64,000 nucleotides of DNA from an uncultured Pelagibacteraceae bacterium (GCA_902560625.1 CACEMD010000002.1:62001-126000); one strand, 5' to 3'. Positions 1 to 12,000 are shown, numbered from the stretch's first letter. Numbers and translations are program-made. Notes: generated by a model from the letters alone, not told the origin.

Positions 1-545
1 TTTATAATTTGTTCCAAGATCTCATCTATACCTTCACCGGTTTTGCCTGAGCATGGCACAGATTCGGAAGTGTCGATGCCAATAACATCCTCAATTTGTT
101 TTTTTGTTTTATCAATTTCAGAAGCTGGTAAATCTATTTTATTTAAAACTGGTATAATTTCATGATTTATATCTAAAGCTTGGTAGACATTTGCTAATGT
201 TTGAGCTTCAACCCCTTGGGTACTATCTACGATCAAAATAGAACCTTCACAAGCGTAAAGAGATCTACTTACTTCATAGCTAAAGTCTACATGCCCAGGA
301 GTATCAATAATATTTAAGATATATTTTTTTCCGTTTTTTGCAGTATAATTCAGTTTAACAGTTTGTGCTTTTATTGTAATTCCTCTCTCTCTTTCAATGT
401 CCATAGAGTCAAGAACTTGAGCCTTCATCTCTCTTTCTGTAAGACCTCCACATTTATGAATTATCCTATCAGCTATAGTTGATTTACCATGGTCAATATG
501 TGCAATTATTGCAAAATTTCTTATATTATTAATTTTTGAACTCAT
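1..545 (-). CDS. lepA: Elongation factor 4 (LepA), N-terminal part, cut by window edge
   Basis: GTPase that acts on stalled or mispositioned ribosomes and helps translation fidelity and initiation. About 181 N-terminal residues are visible, all within the G domain: P-loop AHIDHGKS, the switch [14 protein letters not shown] for guanine recognition, then SGKTG. The HIDHGKST form with a following [11 protein letters not shown] stretch separates LepA from EF-Tu and EF-G. The start is the ATG whose complement ends at 545. It follows the pheT stop by only 4 nt, so it is likely the last visible gene of the thrS-to-pheT operon. The remaining two thirds of the protein lie outside the window. Confidence 0.95.
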   Translation of the reverse strand, partial: MSSKINNIRNFAIIAHIDHGKSTIADRIIHKCGGLTEREMKAQVLDSMDIERERGITIKAQTVKLNYTAKNGKKYILNIIDTPGHVDFSYEVSRSLYACEGSILIVDSTQGVEAQTLANVYQALDINHEIIPVLNKIDLPASEIDKTKKQIEDVIGIDTSESVPCSGKTGEGIDEILEQII

Positions 546-549
546 TTAA

Positions 550-2958
550 TTAGGACCTGATTTTCGCCCCAGATTTTATTTCAACAGTTGAAATTATTAG
601 ATTATTTATTTTTTCTAAATCATTTTCATTTAAAGTTTTATCTGAGGATTGAATAGTTACATTTAAAGCAATAGATTTTTTATTATCTGGAATATTTTCA
701 CCTTCATAAATATCAAATATTTTAACCGATCTAATTAATTCTTTATCAACAGAAGAAATTATTTCTATCAAATCTTGAGCTTTGAAATTTTTATCAACAA
801 CAAAAGCAAAGTCTCTTTCAGATTTTTGATAATCTGAATACTTAAAGTTTGATTTTTGGTCTTTAAGTTTAGTTTTGTTGTTTTTTAAATGATCTAGATA
901 AATCTCAAAACTAACTATAGCTTCTGTTTTGATATCAAGCTTTTTAACTATGTTAGGATGTATCTCTCCAAAGTAAGCCACCGGATCAATATCATCTTTG
1001 TCTAAATATAATGATCCTGACTTTCCTGGATGATAATAATTTGGAGATTTTTCTCTTATAAAAAAGCTGCTCTTGTCATAACCAGACTCCATCAAGGTTT
1101 GCAAAACATCTTTTTTTGCATCAAAAATATCAACATTTCTCTCTTTTTCATTCCAGTTATGTCTAAAGTTTTTTCCTGATTTTATTGCACCAATTACAGT
1201 TAATTGATTACCAGGTTGGTTATTTTTAAAAATTGGGCCAATTTCAAACAATGAGATATCTTTAAAACCTCTATCTAAATTTTTTTTCAGGTAAAACATC
1301 AAATTAGGAAATATAGAGTTTCTTAAAACATTTAAATCTGAGCTAATTGGATTGACTATTTTTATTTCTTTATAATCTTGTCTAAAAAGTTCGTTTATTT
1401 TTGAATCTGTAAACGACCAAGTAACAGTTTCATAATATCCTTTTGATGCTACAGATCGCTGAAGAAAATGAAAGAGTTTTTGTTGCTTATTTAAAGTATC
1501 TTTAATTCTATTTTTTTCTGGTTCTAAAGTTTGAATATTATTGTAACCTTTTATTCTTACTATTTCTTCTACAATATCAATTGGCTGAGTTATATCAGGT
1601 CTCCAAGAAGGAATTTTTAATTCAAGTTCTAATTTTTTCTTTGATATTTCAAAACCTAAATCTTTTAAAATTTTTATTATATCTTTTTCACTTACTTTAA
1701 AACCTGCTACTTTCTCAAACATCGAAATTTTAAATTTTATTTTATTATTTTTGTATTTTTGAGTTTTTTGAATGTCAAATTTACTAATTTTTCCTCCACA
1801 AATTTCAGTTATCAAGTTTGCAGCTTCTGTAAGTCCTAATTCAATAGAATTTGGATCTATTCCTCTCTCAAATCTAAATTTAGCATCAGTATCGATATTT
1901 AATTGTTTTGAAGTTTTTCTAATAGATTTTGGTAAAAAAAATGCAGACTCTAATAAAATATTTTTAGTATTAAATTCAGTTCCTGATCGTGTTCCTCCAA
2001 TTATTCCTCCCAGGCCAAGAACCCCAGATTTGTCGGAGATAACGCACATATCATCTTCCAATTTATATTCTTTGTTATCAAGTGCTTTAAAAGTTTCATT
2101 TTTTTTTGAATTTCTTACTATAATTTCTTTGTCAATTTTATCAGAGTCATAAGCATGTAGAGGTCTATTTAGGTTTAACATTACAAAATTTGTTATATCT
2201 ACAATTGCTGATATCGGTTTTTGACCCAAAGATTCAATCTTGTCTTTTAACCACTTTGGACTTTCCTTATTCGTAACACCTTTAATTAAACAACTGCCAA
2301 ATATAGTACAGCCTTGATTTTTATCTTTTGTGATTGAAACATTAATATTTTGAGGTCCATTCTTTTTAATATTTTTTTTCGAAATATCTTTTAGTTTTCC
2401 AGCTCCTGCAGCGGCGAGATCTCTAGCGATACCTCTCACTCCTAAACAATCGGGTCTATTAGGAGTTATCGACAAATCAATTACTTTTCCACTTCCATTT
2501 TTAAAATAATTTTTTCCTATTTTATTTGAGTACTTTTTTGGAGATAGTTCAGTAATTCCGTCGCTTTCATCAGATATATTCAATTCATTTTCAGAACAAA
2601 GCATTCCATAAGATATAACACCTCTTATTTTACTAATTGTAAGTTTCGTTTTACTTTTTGGAATTATTGATCCAGGTCCAGCATAAACTGTAAAAAGATT
2701 TTTTTTTGCATTTGGCGCTCCACATACAACCTTAATAGTGTTTTGCTCCCCTATATCGACATCACAAACCTTAAGTCTATCTGCATTGGGATGTTTTTCT
2801 GTATTTATAATTTTTGCTACTTTAAAATTGTCAAACTCTGAACGAGCTTTTTCAAAACTTTCAACCTCGAGTCCAACGTCTGTTAATTTTTCAATTATCT
2901 CGTTATCTTTAAACCTAGTATCGAGATGTTCCTTTAACCATCCTATTGTAAACTTCAT
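550..2958 (-). CDS. pheT: Phenylalanine-tRNA ligase beta subunit
   Basis: Beta chain of the (alpha-beta)2 phenylalanyl-tRNA synthetase in the cytoplasm; it binds tRNA-Phe and edits mischarged Tyr. 802 residues, the usual bacterial length. An N-terminal EMAPII-like tRNA-binding fold spans roughly residues 40-150 ([19 protein letters not shown]), followed by B3/B4 editing and B5 domains, and a C-terminal anticodon-binding ferredoxin-like domain from about 710 ([10 protein letters not shown]). Its ATG overlaps the pheS stop by 4 nt (ATGA), the normal coupling for this pair. Confidence 0.97.
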   Translation of the reverse strand: MKFTIGWLKEHLDTRFKDNEIIEKLTDVGLEVESFEKARSEFDNFKVAKIINTEKHPNADRLKVCDVDIGEQNTIKVVCGAPNAKKNLFTVYAGPGSIIPKSKTKLTISKIRGVISYGMLCSENELNISDESDGITELSPKKYSNKIGKNYFKNGSGKVIDLSITPNRPDCLGVRGIARDLAAAGAGKLKDISKKNIKKNGPQNINVSITKDKNQGCTIFGSCLIKGVTNKESPKWLKDKIESLGQKPISAIVDITNFVMLNLNRPLHAYDSDKIDKEIIVRNSKKNETFKALDNKEYKLEDDMCVISDKSGVLGLGGIIGGTRSGTEFNTKNILLESAFFLPKSIRKTSKQLNIDTDAKFRFERGIDPNSIELGLTEAANLITEICGGKISKFDIQKTQKYKNNKIKFKISMFEKVAGFKVSEKDIIKILKDLGFEISKKKLELELKIPSWRPDITQPIDIVEEIVRIKGYNNIQTLEPEKNRIKDTLNKQQKLFHFLQRSVASKGYYETVTWSFTDSKINELFRQDYKEIKIVNPISSDLNVLRNSIFPNLMFYLKKNLDRGFKDISLFEIGPIFKNNQPGNQLTVIGAIKSGKNFRHNWNEKERNVDIFDAKKDVLQTLMESGYDKSSFFIREKSPNYYHPGKSGSLYLDKDDIDPVAYFGEIHPNIVKKLDIKTEAIVSFEIYLDHLKNNKTKLKDQKSNFKYSDYQKSERDFAFVVDKNFKAQDLIEIISSVDKELIRSVKIFDIYEGENIPDNKKSIALNVTIQSSDKTLNENDLEKINNLIISTVEIKSGAKIRS

Positions 2959-4022
2959 CTGCTAAGACCTCTATAGTTAGATGGAACATCTAACGGATCG
3001 AAACCAAAATGATTAAGCCATCTATAATCAGTTTCAAAAAATGCTCTAAGATCGTTTATTCCATATTTCAACATTCCAAGTCTATCTATTCCGATACCAA
3101 AAGCATAACCTTGAAATTTATTTGGATTTACATTTACATTTTTAAGCACATTTGGATGTACCATCCCACAACCAAGAATTTCTAGCCACTTATCTCCTTC
3201 CCCAATTATTATTTTACCATCTTTTAACTCATAACCAATATCTACTTCGGCTGACGGTTCAGTAAAAGGAAAATGGCTTGGTCTAAATCTCATCTTAATT
3301 TTATCTACTTCAAAAAATGATTTTATAAAATAGTTTAAACAACCTTTTAAGTGCCCCATATTTATTTCTTTATCGATATGAAGACCTTCAACCTGATGAA
3401 ACATTGGAGAATGAGTTTGATCACTATCAGATCTATATGTTCTACCTGGTGCAATAATTTTAAATGGAGGTTTTCCGTTTAACATAGTTCTTATTTGTAC
3501 TGGAGAAGTATGAGTTCTTAACAATAATTCTTTATTGTTATCTAGGTAAAAAGTATCATGCATATCTCTTGCTGGATGATGATCAGGCGTATTCAAAGCA
3601 GAAAAATTATAATGCTCGTTCTCAATGTCTGGCCCTTCTTCTACACTAAAACCAATCTCAGAAAATATAGATGATATTTCATCAATTACTTGGGATACAG
3701 GATGTATTTTTCCTCGATTAATTTCTCGCTCAGGCAAAGTTACATCTACTTTTTCGTTTACAAGTTTAGAATTTATTTCTTTAATTTCTATTTCTTGAAT
3801 TTTTATATTTATTATATTTTGAAGCTCTTCTTTTACTGCATTTAAATCCGATGCAAATTTTTTTCTTTCATCAGTAGGTAATGAACCTAATTTTTTAAAT
3901 GAATTCGAAATTTGTCCATTTTTACCAAATAATTCTGTTTTTATCTTATTTACAGTTTCTATATTTAAATTACTTTTTAACTTTTCTAAATACTCCTCTT
4001 TAATTTTTTTAATATCGGACAT
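2955..4022 (-). CDS. pheS: Phenylalanine-tRNA ligase alpha subunit
   Basis: Catalytic chain of phenylalanyl-tRNA synthetase, a class II enzyme. 355 residues. An N-terminal coiled-coil (about 1-90) binds tRNA. The catalytic core carries the motif 1/2 segment around [15 protein letters not shown], the Phe-pocket segment [16 protein letters not shown] near residue 250, and motif 3 [10 protein letters not shown] near residue 310. It lies between rplT, 42 nt upstream, and pheT, which overlaps by 4 nt. This is the same thrS-infC-rpmI-rplT-pheST order as in Escherichia coli. Confidence 0.97.
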   Translation of the reverse strand: MSDIKKIKEEYLEKLKSNLNIETVNKIKTELFGKNGQISNSFKKLGSLPTDERKKFASDLNAVKEELQNIINIKIQEIEIKEINSKLVNEKVDVTLPEREINRGKIHPVSQVIDEISSIFSEIGFSVEEGPDIENEHYNFSALNTPDHHPARDMHDTFYLDNNKELLLRTHTSPVQIRTMLNGKPPFKIIAPGRTYRSDSDQTHSPMFHQVEGLHIDKEINMGHLKGCLNYFIKSFFEVDKIKMRFRPSHFPFTEPSAEVDIGYELKDGKIIIGEGDKWLEILGCGMVHPNVLKNVNVNPNKFQGYAFGIGIDRLGMLKYGINDLRAFFETDYRWLNHFGFDPLDVPSNYRGLSR

Positions 4023-4064
4023 ATTCGTAGATTATTTCTTAACTTAGGAAAAACAATAGAGAAG

Positions 4065-4421
4065 TTAATTAAGTGCTGACTGTGCTTTTTTTACTATTGT
4101 TTTAAATGCTTCTGGATTATCATATGCTATTTCAGCGAGAATTTTTCTATCCATCTTAATTCCCGATTTATTTAATCCATTTATAAACTTAGAATAAGTT
4201 AAACCCTCAGCTCTTACACCTGCGTTAATCCTCTGTATCCATAAAGACTTAAAAGTTCTTTTCTTATTTCTTCTATCTCTGTAAGCATACTGCATAGCTT
4301 TTTCCATTGCCTGCCTTGCTACTCTGATTGTATTCTTTCTTCGCCCCCACTGACCTTTTACAGCTTTTAAAACTTTTTTGTGTTTTGCGTGGCTCGTTAC
4401 TCCTCTTTTTGTTCTCGCCAT
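4065..4421 (-). CDS. rplT: 50S ribosomal protein L20
   Basis: Assembly-initiating large-subunit protein that binds 23S rRNA. 118 residues, the standard length, beginning [19 protein letters not shown] with the expected basic N-terminal tail and the [18 protein letters not shown] segment. It starts 1 nt after the rpmI stop. In enterobacteria L20 represses its own operon at a leader pseudoknot. I cannot recognise such a structure here, and the short gaps leave little room for one. Confidence 0.98.
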   Translation of the reverse strand: MARTKRGVTSHAKHKKVLKAVKGQWGRRKNTIRVARQAMEKAMQYAYRDRRNKKRTFKSLWIQRINAGVRAEGLTYSKFINGLNKSGIKMDRKILAEIAYDNPEAFKTIVKKAQSALN

Positions 4422-4422
4422 T

Positions 4423-4629
4423 TTATCCTCTTAGACTGTATGGCATATAAGATTTTACAATTTTTCCATCTTGTTTTGACATAACAGTTGTACCTCTTTG
4501 TTTCCTGATTTGAGAATTTGTTCTCTTAATCATTCCGTGTCTCTTGCCAGCTTGAGCAGTTATAACTTTTCCTTTAGCTGAAATTTTAAACCTTTTTTTT
4601 GCTGAGCTTTTTGTTTTAAGTTTGGGCAT
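4423..4629 (-). CDS. rpmI: 50S ribosomal protein L35
   Basis: Small basic large-subunit protein. I choose the ATG at 4629, giving 68 residues starting [15 protein letters not shown], which is the family's canonical start. An in-frame TTG at 4638 would add three residues (MKI) and is unlikely. It sits between infC (54 nt upstream) and rplT (1 nt downstream). Whole-family features, including the [19 protein letters not shown] stretch, are present. Confidence 0.96.
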   Translation of the reverse strand: MPKLKTKSSAKKRFKISAKGKVITAQAGKRHGMIKRTNSQIRKQRGTTVMSKQDGKIVKSYMPYSLRG

Positions 4630-4682
4630 AATTTTCAAGGTTTATACAAATATTAATATTAATTTACAACTACAATTATTCG

Positions 4683-5228
4683 CTATAATGGCTGAATAAC
4701 CATTATCATCTGTTTTCCGTCAAACTTTGGATCTAATTCTATTTTTCCTACAGCTTGCATATCAGCTTTTATCTTATCCATCAGTTCATTTCCAAGATGT
4801 GTATGTTGCAGTTCTCTACCTTTAAATCTAATTGTAAACTTAACTTTATCTCCTTTAGACAAAAATTTTTGAGCATTTTTAATTTTAAAAGTATAGTCGT
4901 GAACTTCTGTAACTGGTCTTAATTTGATTTCTTTTAATTCAATTTTCTTTTGTTTTTTTTTTGCTTTATTAGCTTTTTTTTGAGCATCATATTTATATTT
5001 TCCCATATCCATTATTTTACAAACAGGCGGTTTTGCATTTGGTGCTATCTCGATTAAATCTAGTCCTTCGTCTTTGGCCATAGATATTGCTTGATTTGTA
5101 TTTATAATACCTAAATTTTCGCCCGCACTTGATATAACTTGTATTTCTGGAGATGTAATTCTATGATTTGCTTTTGGGCCTCTATCTTTTGTTCTTCTCT
5201 GAAAATAATTTTGTTTAAAGTCTGCCAC
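4683..5228 (-). CDS. infC: Translation initiation factor IF-3
   Basis: Binds the 30S subunit, blocks premature 50S joining and checks the start codon and initiator tRNA. 181 residues, matching the Escherichia coli protein. The N-domain (to about 85) is followed by a lysine-rich linker (KKANKAKKKQKK) and the C-domain with FTIRFKGRELQHTHLG. The start is GTG at 5228, 4 nt after the thrS stop. In E. coli the rare AUU start is used for autoregulation through start-codon discrimination; GTG is a common start and would probably not support the same mechanism. Confidence 0.95.
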   Translation of the reverse strand: MADFKQNYFQRRTKDRGPKANHRITSPEIQVISSAGENLGIINTNQAISMAKDEGLDLIEIAPNAKPPVCKIMDMGKYKYDAQKKANKAKKKQKKIELKEIKLRPVTEVHDYTFKIKNAQKFLSKGDKVKFTIRFKGRELQHTHLGNELMDKIKADMQAVGKIELDPKFDGKQMIMVIQPL

Positions 5229-5232
5229 TAAT

Positions 5233-7146
5233 TTAGTTTGGTGATTTGCTCAAGGCAGAATATGTTTTTATAAAGTTATTCAAATCAATATTTTCTTGTT
5301 TATCTGAGTCCAATCTTCTAATTGTTACTGAATTAGAGTCAACTTCTTTTTTTCCACAAATTAATAAAATTGGTATTTTTTTTAGAGAATGCTCTCTAAT
5401 TTTATAGTTAAGATTGTGGTTTCTCAAGTCAACTTCACAAGATATTCCATTTTTTTTGATTTTGACATTTACTTCTTTTGCATATTTATCAAAATCATTT
5501 GAAACTGGTATTACAGTGACCTGTAATGGTGAAATCCAAAAAGGTAGTTTACCAGAGTAATTTTCTATTAAAATTCCAATAAATCTTTCTAAAGATCCAA
5601 AGAGAGCCCGATGAAGCATCACTGGAACTTTTTTAGATCCATCTTTATCAACATAGGATGCACCAAGTCTTCCAGGAAGATTTAAGTCTACTTGAAGAGT
5701 ACCACATTGCCAGTCCCTTCCAATTGCGTCTCTTAAAACAAACTCTATCTTTGGTCCATAAAATGCACCTTCTCCCTTATTTGTGCTATATTCTAAATTT
5801 GTAGCTTTAATCGCTTTTAATAATGCTTCCTCTGACTTATCCCAAATATGATCTTCACCTACTCTTAGGTCTGGTCTATCAGAATATTTTAAAATAACCT
5901 TTTCAAATCCTAGGTCTTTATATATATCTAAGATTAGTTTTGTGACTGACAGACATTCCTCAGTAATTTGTTGCTCTGTACAGAAAATATGAGCATCATC
6001 TTGAGTAAAGGCTCTTACTCGTAAGAGTCCGTGCAAAGCTCCTGAAGGTTCATATCTGTGGACTTTTCCAAATTCAGACATTTTAAGAGGTAGATCTCTA
6101 TAACTTTTTAAGCCTTGATTAAATACTTGCACACATCCTGGACAATTCATTGGCTTAATTGCAAAAATTTTTTCATCTGGTGTAGTTGATGTGTACATAT
6201 TTGCTCCAAATTTTTCCCAATGACCAGATTTTTCCCACAACGATCTGTCTAAAACTTCTGGAGTATTAATCTCCTTATATCCTGCATCGTCTTGTTTAGA
6301 CCTCATGTAGGAAACTAATTTTTGAAAGAGGTTCCAACCTTTTTCATGCCAAAATACAGAACCTGGGCTTTCCTCTCTAAAATGAAATAAATCCATTTCT
6401 TTTCCAAGTTTTCTATGATCTCTTTTTTCAGCTTCTTCTATCCTTTTTAAATATTGGTCGAGGTCTTTTTGGGTAGACCAGGAAGTACCATAAATTCTTT
6501 GAAGCATCTCATTATTTGAGTCTCCTCTCCAATAAGCTCCTGAAACTTTTGTAAGTTTAAAATATTTTCCAATTTTTCCAGTTGACATTAAATGAGGCCC
6601 TCTACACAAATCATGCCATTTACCATGAAAGTAAAGAGAAACTTCCTCTTCTTTTGGTATATCTTTTATAATTTCAGCTTTATATATCTCTCCAGCTTTT
6701 TTAAAATGTTCAATAGCTTTATCTCGCTTCCAAACCTCCCTACGAGTAGGCTCATCTCTCTCAACAATTTCAAGCATTCTTTTTTCTATTTTTCTTAAGT
6801 CTTCCTCAGTAAATGGTTCTTTTCTAGCAAAGTCATAGTAAAACCCATCGTCAATTACTGGTCCTATAGTTACTTGTGTACCAGGGAAAAGCTCTTGGAC
6901 AGCCATTGCTAATACATGTGCTGTATCGTGTCTTATTGTCTCTAATCCTTCTTTGTCTTTTGCTGTATAAATCTTTATTGAACAATCTTTATCTATTTCG
7001 TAATTTAAATCTTTTAAATTTCCATCAACGCTAATCACCAATGCTTGTTTTAATAGTGATTTACCAATTTTATCAGCTATTTGTACGCCAGTAATTTTTT
7101 TTTCAAAACTAATTGAATTTCCGTCAGGTAATTTAATATTAGGCAT
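5233..7146 (-). CDS. thrS: Threonine-tRNA ligase
   Basis: Charges tRNA-Thr; class II synthetase with editing of Ser-tRNA. 637 residues. An N-terminal TGS domain (1-60) is followed by the editing domain with the HxxxH pair at H73/H77 (RHDTAHV). The catalytic core has the zinc-site segment IKPMNCPGC, motif 2 HRYEPSGALHGLLRVRAFTQDDAHIF (in part) and motif 3 near LHRALFGSLERF. The C-terminal anticodon domain starts around 540. Its ATG overlaps the upstream glycosyltransferase stop as TAATG, suggesting translational coupling and a promoter upstream of that gene. Confidence 0.97.
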   Translation of the reverse strand: MPNIKLPDGNSISFEKKITGVQIADKIGKSLLKQALVISVDGNLKDLNYEIDKDCSIKIYTAKDKEGLETIRHDTAHVLAMAVQELFPGTQVTIGPVIDDGFYYDFARKEPFTEEDLRKIEKRMLEIVERDEPTRREVWKRDKAIEHFKKAGEIYKAEIIKDIPKEEEVSLYFHGKWHDLCRGPHLMSTGKIGKYFKLTKVSGAYWRGDSNNEMLQRIYGTSWSTQKDLDQYLKRIEEAEKRDHRKLGKEMDLFHFREESPGSVFWHEKGWNLFQKLVSYMRSKQDDAGYKEINTPEVLDRSLWEKSGHWEKFGANMYTSTTPDEKIFAIKPMNCPGCVQVFNQGLKSYRDLPLKMSEFGKVHRYEPSGALHGLLRVRAFTQDDAHIFCTEQQITEECLSVTKLILDIYKDLGFEKVILKYSDRPDLRVGEDHIWDKSEEALLKAIKATNLEYSTNKGEGAFYGPKIEFVLRDAIGRDWQCGTLQVDLNLPGRLGASYVDKDGSKKVPVMLHRALFGSLERFIGILIENYSGKLPFWISPLQVTVIPVSNDFDKYAKEVNVKIKKNGISCEVDLRNHNLNYKIREHSLKKIPILLICGKKEVDSNSVTIRRLDSDKQENIDLNNFIKTYSALSKSPN

Positions 7147-8300
7147 TAATTAAATAATTTTTTATATTCTGAATATGTAGAAAAACACATTTTTTCAATA
7201 TTAAATCTTTTTATTACATTTTTTCTACCCTCATTGCCAATAGATTTCAATGTAGTTTCATCTAGTTGTAAAACTTCTATGATTTTTTTACATAAAGACT
7301 CTGCTTTTCCAGACTCAAACAAAATACCTGTTTTATTATCAATAATTGTCTCATTTGAGCCACCAATATTGCTCGCTATTATTGGCTTTTCCATGGATTG
7401 AGCCTCAACTGATACTCTTCCAAAAGCTTCGGGCTCAATTGAAGCAGATACAATTATATCTGAAATCTTATAAGCAGTTGGCATTTTTTTGCAATTATTT
7501 ATAAATCTTATCTGATTATTCAATCTGTACTGCTCAACTAGTCTTTCGATTTTTTGCTTATAAATTTTTCTTCCCTGATCACTTCCTAAAATTATAGCAT
7601 AGAAAGCTTCATGTCCTAACTCTTTGTTTACTAAATTAATAGCTTCAATAAAAAGTTCTTGTCCCTTCCAATTTGTTAATCTCCCAGGCATTAATATTAT
7701 TTTTTTTCCTCTTTTGATTTCCCATTTATTTAATAATTTATCTTCATCTGAATCTATTATTGTTGAAGAATCAAAATAATCAGTATTAATTCCTCTAAAA
7801 ATTACTAAAAATTTTTTTTTTGGATCTAATAGTTTTGAATAATTATCTTGAATATGAGTAAAAATAAAATTTGAGCCTGCAATAATTAAATCAGATCTTA
7901 GCATAACTGAGTTATAAAATTTTTTTAACGAATTATTGAAATTATAAGTTCCATGAAATGTAGTAACAAATTTTTTTCTAGTGATTTTAGTTGCAAACAA
8001 ACAAGACCATGCTGGAGCTCTACTTCTTGCATGGACAACAGAAATATTCAAAAATAAAATAATTAAAGTTAAAATTATCGCATTGAATATAATTAATATC
8101 GGATTTTTGCTATGAACTGGGAGTCTTATAATTTTTACTTTTTTTTTATCTACAAATTTAAGTAACTCTCCACCACTTGTAACAATATACGAAGCACAGT
8201 TTTGTTCATATAAATAATGCGCCAAATCATAACATCCTGTTTCAGCACCTCCGTATCCTAGTTTTGGTATAACTTGTAATACTTTTAATTTAGATGACAT
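7146..8300 (-). CDS. Glycosyltransferase family 4 (GT-B fold), envelope polysaccharide
   Basis: Probable retaining glycosyltransferase for lipopolysaccharide or another envelope glycan; donor and acceptor are unknown. 384 residues. The N-terminal Rossmann half has PKLGYGGAETG (residues 13-23). A hydrophobic stretch near 65-90 may be membrane-associated. The C-terminal half has PGRLTNWKGQELF and the GT4 donor-site pattern EPEAFGRVSVEAQ (E-x7-E), then GGSNE. The gene is the first of a minus-strand run and its stop is fused to the thrS start (TAATG), so an envelope gene heads a translation operon. Confidence 0.85.
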   Translation of the reverse strand: MSSKLKVLQVIPKLGYGGAETGCYDLAHYLYEQNCASYIVTSGGELLKFVDKKKVKIIRLPVHSKNPILIIFNAIILTLIILFLNISVVHARSRAPAWSCLFATKITRKKFVTTFHGTYNFNNSLKKFYNSVMLRSDLIIAGSNFIFTHIQDNYSKLLDPKKKFLVIFRGINTDYFDSSTIIDSDEDKLLNKWEIKRGKKIILMPGRLTNWKGQELFIEAINLVNKELGHEAFYAIILGSDQGRKIYKQKIERLVEQYRLNNQIRFINNCKKMPTAYKISDIIVSASIEPEAFGRVSVEAQSMEKPIIASNIGGSNETIIDNKTGILFESGKAESLCKKIIEVLQLDETTLKSIGNEGRKNVIKRFNIEKMCFSTYSEYKKLFN

Positions 8301-8342
8301 ATGCTAAGTTAATATATTATCAGATAACTCGAATAGAATTAT

Positions 8343-9098
8343 ATGAAAAATTATAAATTACTTAAAATATCAAGTACAAAAAAACTTAGATATATTGTCA
8401 ATTATACTCAAAATCACTTATATGTGGTTTTCTTACATGGATTTGCATCTGACATTGAAGGTAAAAAACCAAAAATATTCAAGAGATTTGCAATTAAAAA
8501 TAAAATTGGTTTTTTAGCAATGGAATATTCAGGCCACGGAAAATCATCCGGAGAATTTACAAGAGGGAATATTAGTACTTGGACAAAAGATGCAGAAAAA
8601 ACTATAAAAAAAATTTTGAAAAAAAATAATTTTATTTTAATAGGATCTAGTATGGGCGCATGGATATCTTTGAATTTATTTAAAAATTTTAAAAAGCAAA
8701 TAAAAGGTTTTTTAGGAATTGGATCAGCACCTGAGTTTTTAACTTACTTGATGTGGAATAAATTTCCAAAAAAAGTGAAAAATGAAATAATTAATAAAGG
8801 AGTTTATAAACTTAAAAATGGTCAACATGAATACCTAATAACACATCAACTGATTAAAGATGGAAGAAAAAATAAAGTTTTAAACAAATCAATTACTTCA
8901 AAAATTCCAATTACAATGGTTCATGGTAGTAAAGATGAAGTGGTTCCAAAAATTTATTCTAAAAAAGTATTAAAACTTTTTCCCAACGGAAAGAAAAAAT
9001 TAAAAATAATAAATAATGGAGACCATAGTTTATCTTCAAATAGAAATCTTAAAATTATATTAAAAGAACTTAGTCAATTACTTAAAAAAATTGATTAA
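8343..9098 (+). CDS. Alpha/beta-hydrolase (serine esterase type)
   Basis: Cytoplasmic alpha/beta-hydrolase of about 250 residues; substrate unknown. The catalytic set is visible: oxyanion HG at 32-33, nucleophile Ser103 in GSSMGAW, acid Asp198 in HGSKDEVV, and His228 in NNGDHSL. The architecture resembles the ABHD10/palmitoyl thioesterase-like small hydrolases found in alphaproteobacteria. It starts 42 nt from the divergent glycosyltransferase gene, and its stop overlaps the convergent gltB stop by 4 nt. Confidence 0.8.
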   Translation: MKNYKLLKISSTKKLRYIVNYTQNHLYVVFLHGFASDIEGKKPKIFKRFAIKNKIGFLAMEYSGHGKSSGEFTRGNISTWTKDAEKTIKKILKKNNFILIGSSMGAWISLNLFKNFKKQIKGFLGIGSAPEFLTYLMWNKFPKKVKNEIINKGVYKLKNGQHEYLITHQLIKDGRKNKVLNKSITSKIPITMVHGSKDEVVPKIYSKKVLKLFPNGKKKLKIINNGDHSLSSNRNLKIILKELSQLLKKID

Positions 9099-12000
9099 CT
9101 AGCGATATCTATTGATTTTTTTCCTGAAATAGGATTTGCTAATTTATCCAGCATTTCTTTAGGACAAACTTGAAAAAAGTTACCAACTTCTCTATCAAAT
9201 TCGTCTAATATATATTTTGCAACCTTTGAATTAGTTTCTCTATAGTGCATTTGAATATGATCTTTTAAAAAATTTTTCCAATACTCAGTCTCGGGTTTTT
9301 GCCAAACAACTGTTTCTGGATTCACTTTTTTTTCAAAATCTTCTTTTTTGTCATAGATAAAAGCCATTCCTCCAGTCATTCCAGCACCAAAATTATCACC
9401 AACTTTTCCAAGAATTATAACATTTCCCCCAGTCATGTATTCACATCCATTTGTTCCACAACCTTCTAATACTGCAGTAGCACCAGAATTTCTTACAGCA
9501 AATCTTTCTCCTGCTTGACCTGATGCAAAAAGATATCCTGAAGTTGCACCGTATAAAACAGTATTACCAATTATTGTATTTTCACTAGATATTAAATTAC
9601 TTTCCTCTCGAGGTTTTACTACAATTGATCCTCCAGATAATCCTTTTCCAACATAATCATTTGCATCACCTTCAAGATTGAGTTTTAAACTTTTAATTGC
9701 AAAAGCACCGAATGATTGACCTGCAGAACCTTTGAAGTTTAATGTAAGAAAATTTTTATCTAACTTGTTGTCTCCATATTTTTTGTATAAATTATGTGAT
9801 ATCCTAGTTCCAACTGCTCTATGTGTATTTTTAATCTTAAATATTTTTTCAAATTTTTCTGAGTTGTTTAATCTACTTTCTACTTCAGGCCATATCTCCT
9901 GATCTAAAGTATCAGGAACTTTATTAATAGTTTGATACTCAGAATATCTTTTATTTTGACCTGGGTCTGCTTGTACAAATAGAGGATTAAGGTCTAAATC
10001 ATCTAAGTTTTCTGATGCCTTACTTACTTGTCTCAATAAATCTGTTCTGCCAATTACATCATTTAAAGATTTAAATCCTAGTTCTGCAAGGATTTCTCTG
10101 ACTTCGGTGGCTATAAATGTAAACAAATTTACAACTTTCTCTGGTGTGCCACTAAATTTTTTTCTAAGCTCATCATCCTGAGTGCATACCCCAACCGGAC
10201 ATGTATTTGAATGGCATTGTCTAACCATGATACACCCCATTGCAACTAGAGCTGTTGTTGCAACACCATACTCTTCTGCACCCATCATTGCAGCTATAAC
10301 TACATCTCTGCCAGTCTTAATTCCCCCGTCTGTTCTTAAAGTAACACTATCTCTTAAACCATTTAAAGTTAATACTTGGTTAGCCTCGGTTAATCCCATT
10401 TCCCAAGGAATTCCAACATATTTTACACTTGTTTGTGGAGTTGCTCCAGTACCACCATTATGTCCTGAAATTAAAATTATATCTGCCTTTGCTTTTGCAA
10501 CACCAGCTGCAATTGTTCCTATTCCTGAGGATGCAACTAGCTTCACACCTACTCTTGCATTAGGATTTATTTGCTTTAGATCGTAAATTAATTGAGCCAG
10601 ATCCTCTATTGAATAAATATCATGATGAGGAGGTGGAGAAATTAATGTAACACCCGGAGTCGAGTGTCTTAATTTTGCGATTTCTTTCGACACCTTGAAA
10701 CCTGGAAGTTGACCTCCTTCACCTGGTTTTGCCCCTTGTGCCATTTTTATTTCTATTTCATTACAATTATTTAAATAGTTAATTGTTACTCCAAATCTTG
10801 CTGATGCAATTTGTTTAACCCTAGAGTTTGCACTATCTCCATTTTCCATAGTAGTAAATCTTTTTTCATCTTCACCGCCTTCACCGCTGCATGATGCACC
10901 TTTAATTCTATTCATACCGATAGCTAAAGTCTCATGAGCCTCTTTAGATAATGCTCCATGAGACATACTCCCACTACCAAACCTTTTTAATATATCTTTA
11001 AGAGGTTCAACTTCAGAGATATCAATTGCAGGATTTAAATAACGTTTTCTAAAATCAATCAGATCTCTTAAATTAATTGGTGGTAAATTGTAAATTCCCT
11101 CAGTATACTTTTTGTATGCTTTGTAAGAATTTGAGCCAACCGCACTTTGTAATAAATGTATTAAATTTCCTTGATATTGATGCACTTCTCCATTTTTTCT
11201 ATATCTATAAATTCCTCCGATAGGAAGGACTGAGTCTTTATTCTCTAAGGCATCTTTATGAATAACTCTTAACTTCTTTTCAATTCCAGAAAGGCCAATT
11301 CCAGAAATTTTAGATATTACACCAGGAAAGTATTCAGAGACGATAGTTCTGCTAAGACCCACAGTCTCAAAATTGCATCCTCCCCTATAGGAACTTAGGA
11401 CAGATATTCCCATCTTTGACATGATTTTTAAAAGACCATTGTTTACTGATTTTATGTACCTTTTTATGCACTCTTCATATTCAAAATTACCAAATAATTT
11501 TTTTTCAAATCTCTGATATAAACTATCTAAAGCTAAATAAGGGTTAACTGTTGTTGCGCCAACTCCTATAAGTGTTGCAAATGAATGAGTATCTAAAGCT
11601 TCCCCAGTTTCAACATTTATTGAGACATATCCTCTTAGTTTGTTTTTAATTAGATAAGAATTGATTGCTCCAACACATAAAAGCATTGGGATAGGTATTC
11701 TGGTGTCTGAAATATTTTTATCAGATAGTATCAACTGCGTTACACCCTCTCTTACAGCTACCTCAGACATTTTTTTTAAATTATTTAATGCTATCTCAAG
11801 ATTTTCATTTTTTTCAAAAGTGCAATCTATTTTAAATGAATTCTTACCAAAAAAATTTATAAATTTTTCTAATTGTGAATTAGAGAGGATGGGACTACTT
11901 AAAACATATATATTTTCTTTAGTTAGATTATCAAAGTCTAAGATATTTCCTAGATTTCCAAACCTTGTTTTTAAACTCATGACTTTGTTTTCTCTTAAAG

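Noticed and set aside
10182-10586. 134-residue plus-strand frame opposite gltB
   Set aside because: Lies entirely antisense to a strongly conserved part of gltB and is rich in Pro/Thr/Ile from complementary codons; no start signals or family features.
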